The position numbers and the translations under genes are program-made. The notes below the pieces were generated by a model, which had not been told where the DNA came from, searched no databases, and saw only the letters and a program-made list of their open reading frames with translations. DNA of 64,000 nt from Batillaria attramentaria (Eukaryota; Mollusca; Gastropoda; Batillariidae), in assembly GCA_018292915.2 (NCBI GenBank), contig JACVVK020000481.1, positions 236,001 through 300,000 on the forward strand, written 5' to 3'. Below are positions 1 to 9,643 of this stretch, piece by piece. Positions within the stretch are counted from its first letter, which is position 1. Every line of letters starts with the position of its first letter.

Positions 1-6
1 CAATAC

Positions 7-150
7 CTCATACAGTGTGTTTGTCGTCATGGCCTCACTGGAAATCACGATGGCGTCATAATAATCCCCCCTGACTCTCTCCGCCGCCTGCTGGTTGTTA
101 CTCAGCACGATGTTCTTCCCGTGGTTCGTGTGGAATCGCCAGCTTGTCGC
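7..150 (-). pseudogene. Orphan NHR exon 2 of an inverted family copy
   Basis: Read on the minus strand this is an intact 48-codon exon of the NHR family. It has a GATTCAG acceptor just above 150, then ATSWRFHTNHGKNIVLSNN, and a GAG|GTATTG donor at 6-1. The usual intron-1 sequence follows to about 235, including the poly-C/G run at 209-220. Homology to the other introns then stops at a LINE poly-T tail. No RING/B-box exon follows to the right on this strand, so either the 5' end of this copy is lost or its first exon lies beyond unrelated sequence. Exons 3-5 would lie left of the window. The open frame and intact splice sites suggest a recent rearrangement rather than old decay. Confidence 0.75.
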
Positions 151-235
151 CTGAATCACATCGCCATGTTTACAGCATTGTTGTGTGGACAAACCCCCTC
201 CCACCTCCCCCCCCCCCCCCACACACACACCTACT

Positions 236-428
236 ACTTTTTTTTTCTTTTTTTTTTTTATTGAACTTCTTTTTCCACACACACCGGCTCGTACGTCAAA
301 CATAGAGTAGGGTACATACGTATACATACTGTGACATAAACACACATTCATGTACATCATATGCGTTCGTAACCATCGTACTCATAAAAAAATATCTATG
401 AAAAATGTGTGTGCATTTTTATGTGGAA

Positions 429-464
<36 letters not shown>

Positions 465-1462
465 AGAGGGAGAGAGAGAGAGAGGGAGTGCATGTGTGGT
501 TGACATTTATACTGGTACATAACAGAGTAAATTATATTCGCAGTACAGATAGGTTTTTTTTTTTTTCACAGTAGTGGTAAGTACCTACACCAGCGGGCTC
601 GAAATTCTCCATAACTGATTCTCAGTCGAGCAGCATATTTCTCAATATTATATCTGCATCTAAGCAGTTCTATAAATGGGTACATAGCAGGTGATGTCTT
701 GTTACATCTGCAGGAATATATATAAACTTTTGCCAGTAGCAATATAAGATCAAAAGTACAGTCTGATTTGAAGTTGACATCACATCCAAACAAAACAATA
801 TTTTCTGTGAGATGCAATGAAATATTTTCACAATTTAAGTTAAGCTCATTTTGGAATGTATTCCAAAAGAACTGTACCTTTGGGCATCCCCAAAAAATGT
901 GTTGAATATTTTCTTTCCCTTCAGAGCAAAAAGTACATTTATCTGTGTCGTTGATGCCCATTTTTTGTAACATAACATTTGTACCAAGTATTCGATGTAA
1001 TATTCTGGTTTGAAACCATTTTAATTTAATATCCGGTATTTTTTGTATTTTTTTGAAAACCTGAGGCCATACAACCTCTTTTGACAATCTTTGTTCCCAT
1101 TTCCCAACAAAGTTCGGGTATACAAGATTTTTGTTCAATATATCATAGAAGAACCGGCCTCCTTTGGAAGACTGCAAAATAACTTGTATCAACTTCGTTG
1201 GCTGTACACCGGAGTTAAAGTCTATGACCTGGATACCGGCATACTTCATATACTTTCTAATTGCCTTTAAGCATCCAGCATAAGTCACAAAATTTGTAAA
1301 ACATCCATATTTCCTAGTGAATCCTCTATAACTTAAGAACGTTCCATCACTCTCCAGGAGGTGACCGATACAATGTATATTATTATCCATCCATTTCTTA
1401 AAATATATGGAACAATTCCCTAATTTCAAATGACTATTGTAGAATAAGGGTTCGCTCCTACT
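236..1462 (-). mobile_element. 5'-truncated LINE (ORF2 C-terminus and 3' end)
   Basis: The minus strand is open from about 1462 to a stop at 566. It encodes the last ~300 residues of a non-LTR retrotransposon ORF2. The recognisable part is a zf-RVT-like zinc knuckle, CTFCSEGKENIQHIFWGC, preceded by a helical stretch containing WFQTRILHRILGTN. The 3' UTR holds an (AG)n tract at 428-486 and an AATAAA signal (plus-strand tttatt near 257-262), followed by a poly-A tail seen as poly-T at 236-256. RT and endonuclease domains are missing, so this is a dead 5'-truncated copy. It sits in intron 1 of the inverted NHR-family copy. The 5' end is set where homology to the 43 kb repeat block stops. The clade is not assigned. 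Confidence 0.75.
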
Positions 1463-1665
1463 ATACATAGATAATGAGCCTGGGGTGCCATAAAAAATAT
1501 TATAAAAGGTGGGTTTCGTTTTTGCCACTGACTCACACTCAGAAGCATAATGCAAACATCTTGGAAACATAAAGATAGTTCACTTACCTCCCTTTGAGGG
1601 ACAACGCGTAAGAGTTGTCTGCGCGCATTAGCGCGCATCCCGCAGATCTACGCAGTAATGGCAGT

Positions 1666-1782
1666 ATGGCAGAAAGCCAGAAACCACGCAAAAATTCGAG
1701 CGTGCAATGGTGTGCAGCGCCGAATTGCTGTCAGAAGCGAACACCAGGAACGGGAAAACCTTTCTGTAGATTTCCCCCTTGA
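1666..1782 (+). pseudogene. THAP-domain N-terminal fragment (right-hand inverted repeat)
   Basis: A 38-residue open frame starting MAESQKPRKNSSVQWCAAPN and continuing with a CCQKRTPGTGKPFCRFPP-like tail. The C-x4-C pair, the basic stretch and the F..FP motif are the start of the THAP zinc finger (C2CH). The frame stops before the tryptophan and the C-x2-H half. The corresponding positions near 42990-43080 have lost the central part, so only this copy keeps the motif. Confidence 0.55.
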
Positions 1783-2303
1783 AAAATAGAGGTAGGTATG
1801 CCTACGATATCGAAGTTGGAGCCAAGATCGGTATCGAAGTTGGAGCCAAGATTATGTTTTCTCCCAAACATAACACATAGCATCACACGTGAAAACCAAA
1901 ATCGCCGCATCCACGACGTGTGACTGGCGTAAATTTAGTATAGAATCCGCATGCTTGTAAAAAGTCTGTATGTTTGACCCAAACCTACACTAGCCGCCGT
2001 AAAACATTTTAACAAAATAAACAAAAACGAAGATGTCAGCGACTGACAGGTGGTCTCCCCCCATATATTTCGCATGTGTTTTAGGCCTATGGAAAACATA
2101 AGTACTCTCAAAGTTCCGGAGGACGAACGAAAGATCTAGTTACACAGAAAGATCGAATGTGCGAAAGATCCAAAGATGGACGCATCCGCCGAATACTTCC
2201 TGCTAACTCAGCATTAATCATATCTGCGACCGACGATCCAGCAGATTCTATGTTGTGATATGGTTTTACAATGGTTAGAATGAAGTTCAGCCGGATGATT
2301 TTG

Positions 2304-2358
<55 letters not shown>

Positions 2359-2588
2359 CTGAATTTAGATGCAGGTAGACGCTAGCACAATTTAAGTCAC
2401 CGTGATTTGTAAAGTTGTCAGGGGAAAAAAAATTACGCTGTATCTGCGTCAGCCGCGTGTGTTTACTGTTTGTTTACACTGCATGCACACGTACCACTTG
2501 AGGTCTTTTTCTTTTTTTTTTTGACAAGAAAGCGAAAAAAAAAAATGTTTGTTTTTCAACAGGAATACCAAAAGAAGTATTTCCCCGT

Positions 2589-2672
2589 TTATATTTGTCT
2601 GTTATTTGAACAATTCGGCGCAGAACACAATTGCATGCCCGGCTTTTGTGATCGCTTTCCACTTTCCGCCAT
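2589..2672 (-). pseudogene. THAP-domain N-terminal fragment (left-hand inverted repeat)
   Basis: The minus strand encodes MAESGKRSQKPGMQLCSAPN followed by CSNNRQI and a stop. In the next frame the THAP pattern seems to resume with KRGNTSFGIPVEK, so a frameshift is likely. It is homologous to the fragment at 1666-1782 but on the opposite strand of the same element. The related copies at 42025 and 45945 carry a 5-base deletion just before the CSAPNC motif that breaks the frame earlier. Confidence 0.5.
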
Positions 2673-2804
2673 GCTGTCACTATAGGGGCCAGATCTAGGA
2701 TGCGCGCTAATGCGGGCAGACAACTCTTCGCGTTGTCCCGCTATATGTCTCTCTTACGAGGGCAGGAGTGACACGCGTCTTTCTGATTCCAAGGTCTTTG
2801 CATA

Positions 2805-2838
<34 letters not shown>

Positions 2839-3317
2839 GGGGGGGGGGGGTGCGTGCGTGCGCGCGCAAGCGCGCGTCTAAGGCGAGAGAGAGACTGAGA
2901 GAGAGGGTCTCTTCTCCGATACCAGTAAGCAATCGTCTGTCAGTCAGGTCTGCGGGAAGTAACTCTGTCAAAGGGGAACGACTTTATTACAAGAATTCAT
3001 TCACCCATGTAGAGCCTCGCATTCGCCAAAAAGTTGTGACGTCAACCAGCTAGGCGAGCTCACACGACCTCATGTGTTTGGGTTTTTGCAAGTGCATAGA
3101 GGCACGATAAGGGTTTTCAGTACTTTCTTTATGTCAGCATGCTTGATGTCAGAGAGCTTGCGTTCCGGCGTGTGCGCGCGGGCTGCATACATGACACAAC
3201 GACTACGACTGTGACTACAGCAGGTCATTGAATGGAAACAACATATTGGGCTGGTGGCCATCTTGTTATTGTTGCTACTTCTTCTCAGTGTGTGTTCGTG
3301 TTTGACGTTGTTAATAA

Positions 3318-3427
3318 TAATAATAATAATAATGGATAGTTGTAGAACACCAAGAGCCCATTACTGCGCTTATTCTCAGTGAGTTCTATGCGTTTAGAGA
3401 GCTACAATGAACTAAAGGTACAAAGCG

Positions 3428-3468
<41 letters not shown>

Positions 3469-3470
3469 GA
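3318..3470 (+). repeat. Dispersed (AAT)n-headed repeat plus (CA)n in intron 2
   Basis: AATAATAATGGATA followed by an AGAGCGCCAAGAGCCC-type motif and a (CA)n tract (3431-3468). The same module lies in intron 2 of every family copy, near 11398, 23033, 37728, 52916 and 63465. It therefore predates the gene duplications. It resembles the 3' end of an old retroposon; the family is not known. Confidence 0.6.
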
Positions 3471-4797
3471 GTTCTGTCATTCACTCATCACTGCTGCTGA
3501 GTGATACTGTAGATGTGTGGAGACAGCAAGTCATCTGTGTTACGGGTCTTCACCAAGACTCAGACAACAAAACCCATCATGACAAAACACAAACATGAGA
3601 GAAACGTGCGGTCAGTTCATGTAACAGTAAACGCCTGTTCAAATGATGTGTGGTTTATCTGTGTAGGTACGACAGGATGCAGTGGAAGCAAAGACCGTAA
3701 TTGATCCAGCATGGCATTTCTCCTTTGCAAAGTTGAGTACCCTGTGGTGTGGTGTGACTGTCGGGGACCCGGCCACCCTCACCCTGCCCTGGAATCCTGT
3801 AGAATGGACACAGGCTGTTGTGATTGGATATAGCGGTGTTTGGCAGTACGGCCCTAAGGTAAGGGGCGTGTGATATCGGCACGTGATGACGTGTGAAACA
3901 TGCTCGGTTATCACATTTTGATTCAATACTTATATGGTTATACACATTCCGACACAGCACAGAGCTAAATTATGTTATAATATTTTTCAGCAAAATGTGG
4001 AAGTTGCACGTGTTGTAGAAAACTCCATTTGTGTTGAAACGCACAAAAAGTCGAAAACGCTTTTGTTGTTGATTTTTAAATGAAAGAATTCAGTGGTCCG
4101 CCCAATATTCCTAACAAAACAAGCCACACAGTCAATTCCGTGACCGTAGCTGAATGTTGCATCGCTTTTAGTTACTTACTGTGATAGACTTTGGATTGAA
4201 ATGAACCGCACCATGTGATTACAAACTGTGATATTGCCACAGACGGCCAATACCGTAGGAGAGTCACTGCGCGGTCTGCGTGAGGGAAGCCGTGTCGGGG
4301 TGCTAGTGGACACCGCCAACAGTCTCCACCTGTATGTGGACGGACAGCACCAGGGAGTGGCCGCCAGGAACATACGTCACCCGTGTCACGCTTTCTTCGA
4401 TGTTTGCACTCCATCCGAAAAGGTGAAGTTATATTAAAGCGAAACAGTAATCGCGCTACTAACCACGTGACTCTTGTGGGAGAAGACTTCTACAGTCACA
4501 AGAAGTGTAACATTGGCTATTATAGGTCTCTGAAATTTTTCTCTTTTCTTCAGGGAGGGGGGGGGGGAGGGGGTGAGGGGGCGCTTGTTCTTATAACAAG
4601 TTCGCTTTAAAAAAAGTTGAACCAGTACCAGTGATTTGAAGTGGTTTGCTATTTTCTCATCATCATCATCAATATCTGTTTTCACGGTCATGCAAAAGAA
4701 GGAAATGATAGAGCGTCGCTGTCGCTGTGCAGTGTAAATGAAGGAATCACATGGTTCACACACACTTCCTATAAACATCCTCTACTCTGGGCTGGGT

Positions 4798-4970
4798 GGG
4801 GAGCCGGGATGGCCGAGAGGTAGAGCGTTGGACTTTCAATGCTCGGGTCATGAGTTCGAATCCCGGTTGGGGCCAGCTATATGTGCTGGCCTTTTTCTCG
4901 TTGCCCCGTCTTTGATATCATCCGCGCGTGGTGGAAAAGGACGTTAAACTCCCAAACACCCACCCACCCA
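4798..4970 (+). mobile_element. tRNA-derived SINE, type 1
   Basis: tRNA-like head with an A box (GGATGGCCGAGAGGTAGAGC) and a B box (GAGTTCGAATCCC), a body with TTGATATCA, then GGACGTTAAACTCCCAAACA and a short CACCC repeat. It is flanked by ACTCTGG on both sides, an approximate target duplication. It sits in intron 4 of truncated copy 0, in the same place as the SINEs in genes 2, 3 and 4. Confidence 0.85.
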
Positions 4971-5200
4971 CTCTGGTCTCGGTACTAACAGGGTTTACAC
5001 GAATCCACGAAACAACTTTCTCCATAAAGTTTAAGATATAATCAAAGGAACTTTTTAAAATAATGTTTCAATCAACCATAACGTTTATATTAAGATTCCT
5101 ACCATTCTTTATAACGACTGTTGGAAATTCCGGGCTTTCTTGGCAGAAAATAACGTATGTCATGGTATGTGTGTACTTCTGTAAAACATCAGTATAAGTA

Positions 5201-5202
<2 letters not shown>

Positions 5203-5240
<38 letters not shown>
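5203..5240. repeat. (CT)n microsatellite
   Basis: Pure CT dinucleotide run in intron 4 of copy 0. Counterparts lie at 39665-39713 (gene 3) and 55373-55422 (gene 4). Confidence 0.95.
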
Positions 5241-5243
<3 letters not shown>

Positions 5244-5702
5244 TTAATTTAGTATGTTCTTAATTCAGTATGTTAGCTTAGCTTAGCATAGCATAGGTAA
5301 GCTTAGAGTCAACTATGTTTTCCTATCTGGTAATGTATTTTTCCTGTCTTTTTCATACAGATCACAACTCTTCCCTTGAGAGCCATGCCGTGAAACAAGA
5401 GAAGTGTAATGGGCGGTAGCTGGTACAGTGACTGTATCTCTCATCATGTGCTGTCTGTCACAACTCTCACCCAGCAACTCTCTATACATACAATTTGGTT
5501 TTCATTCATATACGAAATAGTAACCATAAAAACATAAACTGTGCAAGAGAATAACCATTTCACATCATCAGATCGATTTCATATCATTGTCTGTTTTCAT
5601 TCGGTGTTGTTTCATATTCTGTTTCCTACCAAACTCGTGTACATGCTGCCATTATTTGATGAGGTGTTGTTTTATAAACTGTAATGATAGTAAACATGAA
5701 CA

Positions 5703-6136
5703 GCTCAGTATAACACTTGGCACGGCACTGTCGACTGTCGTTCTTATGACTTACACTACAATGTACATACACACAACTCAGTATAACACTTGGTACAGCA
5801 CTGTCGACTTTCGTCCTTATGACTTACACTACAATGTACATACACACAACTCAGTATAACACTTGGCACAGCACTGTCGACTGTCGTTCTTATGACTTAC
5901 ACTACAATGTACACACACACACACAACTCAGTATAACACTTGGCACAGCACTGTTGACTTTCGTTCTTATGACTTACACTACAATGTACGTACACACAAC
6001 TCAGTATAACACTTGGTACAGCACTGTCGACTTTCGTTCTTATGACTTACACTACAATGTACATACACACAACTCAGTATAACACTTGGCACAGCACTGT
6101 CGACTGTCGTTCTTATGACTTACACTACAATGTACA
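5703..6136. repeat. 73-bp minisatellite, about 6 units
   Basis: Tandem units of about 73 bp, each containing CAGTATAACACTTGG, CACTGTCGACT and CTACAATGTACATAC. It starts about 310 bases after the stop codon of copy 0. The same array with different unit numbers follows every gene copy (near 16578, 26594, 40617 and 55868). ORFs across it are by-products of the repeat. Confidence 0.95.
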
Positions 6137-6230
6137 TAATATTATAGCTGTTGTAGCGAGTGTAAAGCGATTGACTATTTCATGACATTTACACGCTGTG
6201 TTTGTTTTGATGAAACTCAAAAGGGGGACG

Positions 6231-6365
6231 CTTAGCACGTACGATGTTTGTATAGCACGTATGATGTTTGTATAGCACGTATGATGTTTGTATAGCACGT
6301 ATGATGTTTGTATAGCACGTATCATGTTTGTATAGCACGTATCAGGTTTGTATAGCACGTATAAC
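6231..6365. repeat. 20-bp minisatellite
   Basis: Tandem units of TATAGCACGTATGATGTTTG with point differences, about 6-7 copies. Relatives follow each gene copy at 17430, 32288, 41005 and 56260, with unit numbers from about 2 to 13. Confidence 0.95.
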
Positions 6366-6652
6366 GTGTAAAAGTCCCGTTACGCTACTAGGGCTTACAT
6401 GAAAACAATCCTGGCTTCAGGTGAATCCCTCTCATCGACGATACAGAGCAAGGGAAATAACTCCTATCCATAGTGGTGGGTGGGAGAGAGATCTTTACAC
6501 AAACCTGTACTAGGAAGTACTATCTGATTTAAACGGAAAAATAACATCAATAAATAGTGTTGTGTGAAATCTACTGGAGTTTAACACATCTATATACTTA
6601 AGCGGGTGTGTGTTTGCCTCTCTCTCTCTTATTCAAGCACTTTGGCTGCTTA

Positions 6653-6997
6653 TCAATGCGAACTGAACTTTTGCTTGGAACTGAAAGTCTTTCTTTCTTG
6701 ATTTTTGGTTCCATAACGATTGTGTTCAAACACTGTAGGTACCGGGACCGAATTTGTCCGCTTGTACCGGACGAAATGGCGGCTGCACACGCTAGCCCAC
6801 CGAGACGGGTCGAAGTTCTGCCTTCGAATCGCTTTTATCCACAAATTTCTGAGTCTCAGCTCTGAAACTTCTGAAGGAAAGGGCTAAAACTAAACGATCT
6901 CACCATTAGGTAAGACCACCTCTGGGAATTTCTCCAGCTTTTCTGATTTTCTCGAGCCATTTTGGCAGCCGATCGCAACGCAGTGGTAGTGCGGCAT
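6653..6997 (-). pseudogene. Two-exon THAP-domain gene fragment
   Basis: Exon 1 (6997-6904) encodes MPHYHCVAIGCQNGSRKSEK and on to FPEVVLPN, then donor ATG|GTGAGATC. Exon 2 (6870-6653) follows a TTCCTTCAG acceptor and encodes LRNLWIKAIRRQNFDPSRW, ASVCSRHF and VPVPTVFEHN before a stop. Joined in phase this gives a complete THAP zinc finger: C-x4-C, 48 residues, C-x2-H, with the conserved W, F.P and C..HF and an AVP-like end. Total about 103 residues. THAP domains bind DNA in host regulators and in P-type transposases. It is absent from the paralogous region before gene 3, so it is probably an inserted gene fragment. The C-terminal effector part is missing. Confidence 0.6.
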
Positions 6998-7189
6998 CGT
7001 GTGTGACTCGAGCAGCCCATCAAGCCTAGTCTCGGTCCAAAATCGCGCACGTTCACGCATGTTCGCGCGCCAGAATGAGAATCGGCAATGGGAGTATTGA
7101 CCTGTACCCAGTTCCTGATTAACAGGCCATGCTAGCCAATCAAAAGGAACGAATGCTTCGACAAGCTAACGCACGCCTGAAATTCAAAG

Positions 7190-7330
7190 TGTTCCTTGAA
7201 TAACAATAATAATAATAATAATCGGAAGAAGAAGAAGAATGAGAATGAGTATTTGTCTAGCGCCCAACCTCCTGCTGGAGCTCTGGGCGCCTTACAATAG
7301 CAAAACCATAAGATACACACAGTCATACAT
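7190..7330. repeat. Dispersed (AAT)n repeat with AGCGCCCAACCTC motif
   Basis: (AAT)n then AGCGCCCAACCTCCTGCTGG and GGGCGCCTTACAATAG. A close copy is at 33190-33320, upstream of gene 3. It is shared by the two class A upstream regions, so it was inserted before they separated. Confidence 0.6.
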
Positions 7331-7441
7331 ACAGTCTCTTACAAACACCATGATCATGCTGATGGTGATACACGTATGAAACAGTAGTACTCACATGATA
7401 CATTCATACACACAGGCACATACACATTATATATATATATA

Positions 7442-7521
<80 letters not shown>
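7442..7521. repeat. (CA)n microsatellite, 40 units
   Basis: Uninterrupted CA run about 435 bp upstream of the 5' exon donor of gene 1. The matching region of gene 3 (around 33420) lacks it, so the tract expanded after duplication or was lost there. Confidence 0.95.
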
Positions 7522-7523
<2 letters not shown>

Positions 7524-7739
7524 TATACATGCAGTCTTCCGTATATAAAATTTTACCAAGATGATAAGATGAACATGATAATCAGCCTGACCCGAAGACA
7601 CACTGAACTACATGATAAAGTAGTATAGTACAGAGACTTGTCAGCGTGTGTATCAAATCTGTCTTTCAGTCAAGCCACTACACATTGTACTGCATGGCCT
7701 GTATCAGTTTTCATGTACCTGTGTGTGGGTAGGCCAACT

Positions 7740-7957
7740 GATAAAAGTTTTAGGTGCATGCACATGTATGCAAAACCTTGTGCATTATCACGTGATCATC
7801 TTGTCTGTGACGTCAGGAGCCAGCGAGCACCTCCCCCTGTTGTCACAAGAGATGAACAGACATCTGACCGAGTGTTGACTGCTAACCAGTACATTATTTA
7901 CTTATTGTTGTCTGTGATCAGTGAGCTGTGATAGCAACAGACAGGAGTGTTTAATGG
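7740..7957 (+). promoter_or_regulatory. Gene 1 class A promoter region and non-coding first exon
   Basis: A stretch shared almost intact with 33690-33871 upstream of gene 3, ending in a strong donor (ATGG|GTAAGTAGG at 7957/7958). It contains an E-box CACGTG-type site (ATCACGTGATC) and a TGACGTCA CRE/ATF site, followed by the exon-like sequence. No ATG here runs into the coding frame, so it is taken as a 5' UTR exon that splices to the coding exon at about 9643. The transcription start is not determined. Exon status is inferred from conservation and the donor. Confidence 0.5.
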
Positions 7958-8091
7958 GTAAGTAGGTAACATTCTGTACACGTGTATAGTGCGTTTGGTA
8001 ACTCAGGGTTCTCTGTCTTTCTGTGAAAAGCAGCCCCTAAATCGATATTTTCACTTCTGTTTGGGGAAACTGATCCCCTCTCCCTGACTCC

Positions 8092-8106
8092 CCCCCCCCC
8101 CCCCTT

Positions 8107-8189
<83 letters not shown>

Positions 8190-8190
8190 A
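8092..8190. repeat. Compound poly-C, (CT)n, (CA)n tract in the first intron of gene 1
   Basis: C run, then CT, then CA repeats. The same compound order occurs at 34107-34193 in gene 3. Confidence 0.9.
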
Positions 8191-9643
8191 GACAAGTGGC
8201 TGATGTTGATTACTAGTGTTCATTAGTGTGTTATGATAATGATATCAGGGTCATGTGACGGGTAAAACACACTGATAACAACCGTAGATTAATTTCTCTA
8301 TTGCTATTGCTACTGTATGTGTTATGTGTTCCGTTGAAGTTATACGAGGAAACATATCCGATCTGGGCTCACTTGACACCCGATCTAATAATAGCATTTA
8401 CATCAGCCAGTCTGGTCCCGGATCCGATCTGGAAAAAAAAATGTTCTCGGTAGTACATATGTATCGAGGTCGAGCTCGGATATGGAGGTGGACCGCATTC
8501 CAGACATGGCAATGACCCTTCCCCTGGTGTTTAGGTTTGCGTCACCTGGAGTAGTGGCGGGAAATATCAGGTGTAATAACACAGTGACCGTGGGGTCAGG
8601 CCGGTACAGTGTTTATTGGAAGGACCCTGTTTGGCGAGTGTGCTACTTTGTAGTGGTTTTCGTGATTTTTGCATTCTGTAGGGCAAGGTGCGTGCCAGGG
8701 GGGCTGCCACAAGAGGCAAGCTGCCAGTAAAGCTGGGCCATTTTGCACACGTCAGGCAAAGGTGACGCGAGTGGTGTGACAGAAAATATACTTGCATTAC
8801 TCCAGTAAGGCCTGAGCGGAAAAGAGACATTCAAATTATTCTAAACTCCTGTCATATGCGTGCTCTAGAATGGTCTGTGAATAGTAATTTTTGTTTCTAG
8901 ATTGAAGCATTGTTAGGAGGGCGACTTTGGTGCCTGGGGCTAACAGGACATTTTGTATATAGTGCATTTGTATTGTTTGATCACCAAGCATGCTGGAAAG
9001 CGAGAAACGTGTAATTGTTTTCATATCTGCAACACCTCAACTATAACGAAGCCTGATTCATCGGGACATTTACCAATGAAATAACATGGGTCTATGTTAT
9101 GCTACAACAACCAGTTTGATGGGTATTGCGGATGTCTTTTGCTTATTCTGTATTGCATGGTGCACCCTCATCGTGAGTGACTAAACCAGTGTTTTATCCC
9201 GTTAATTCTTTTCAGACATATCGGGAGTACTTAGGGTGTTTTTTTGTTTTTTGTTTTGTGTTTTTTTTTTTTTAATTTCGGGTTTTTGCCTCCGGCCTCC
9301 GCTTCTATAACTTCGTTCTCTCCTTCTCAGCCCCCCCCCCCCCAACCCCTCCCTCCACAATCCCCCCCCCCACCCCTTTTTACTGTAGTTCATCCAAAGA
9401 TTCACTTGTAGTCGCCTTTAAACTGCGGTTCTGCCTTTTTCTCCATTTGCATACCATTACAAGGATACGAAACATGGCACATATAATACTCATCAACGAT
9501 AGAAAACTTACAGCTGAAATCACACTGCAGTTAATGTAGGCCTGGGTGTGATACTGATACCCATACACAACAACAACAACACTTCAGACACAGCAAGTTT
9601 TTTCTTCACATGTCTGTAAGTCGTCTTGTTCTGTTAACCCAGG

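Larger units (their letters stand above)
1590..2760. mobile_element. DNA element with long inverted repeats and THAP coding starts at both ends
   Basis: Near-palindromic ends: GGGACAACGCGTAAGAGTT followed by a GCATTAGCGCGC segment at 1597-1640, and its inverted counterpart at about 2695-2742. The inverted similarity continues inward to ATGGC.GAAAG start regions that point toward each other. Each start opens a THAP-like N-terminus (see 1666-1782 and 2589-2672). The middle holds a (GT)n tract (2312-2357) and no other recognisable ORF. THAP domains are the DNA-binding part of P-element-type transposases, so the element is inferred to be a non-autonomous relative. No transposase catalytic region is visible. 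Confidence 0.6.
1463..3266 (-). mobile_element. Composite THAP-element block, inverted partial copy
   Basis: Reverse-complement relative of the blocks at 41434-44705 and 44706-48300. Going down from 3266 it contains: the block start (AAGATGGCCACCAGCCC), a 63-codon ORF (3261-3070) that recurs unchanged in the other two blocks, an AATAAA-like site, (CT)n/(GT)n tracts, the THAP inverted-repeat element (2760-1590), and a short stretch at about 1462-1500 matching the block near 43770. About 550 bases present at 43205-43765 are absent here. Its outer edge at about 3266 joins intron 2 of truncated copy 0; its inner edge joins the LINE. Block identity is by direct comparison. What class of element the whole block is remains unknown. 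Confidence 0.7.
3667..5393 (+). pseudogene. Truncated copy 0 of the RBCC-NHR family (exons 3-5 only)
   Basis: Three NHR exons with intact splice sites: exon 3 at 3667-3858 (64 codons), exon 4 at 4243-4422 (60 codons) and exon 5 at 5361-5393 (ITTLPLRAMP and stop). All introns are phase 0 and all frames are open. The RING/B-box exon and exon 2 are absent. The intron-2 sequence upstream gives way at about 3266 to an inverted transposon block. Exon 3 is about ten codons longer than in genes 1-4, with the extra residues in a variable loop after VRQDAVE; gene 5 has a similar long form. Without a promoter or start this copy is probably not expressed alone, but it could donate sequence by gene conversion. 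Confidence 0.8.

Noticed and set aside
4798..4875. tRNA gene candidates with good A and B boxes (also at 24424, 32793, 39252, 54960, 59917)
   Set aside because: No cloverleaf acceptor pairing; each is followed by the same SINE body and tail and flanked by target duplications.
5587..6082. ORFs across the 73-bp and 20-bp minisatellites
   Set aside because: The frames come from repeat units without stops and change with unit number between copies.
8482..8730. 82-codon ORF in the first intron of gene 1
   Set aside because: The matching sequence in gene 3 (34490-34640) has a stop early in the frame, so coding is not conserved.
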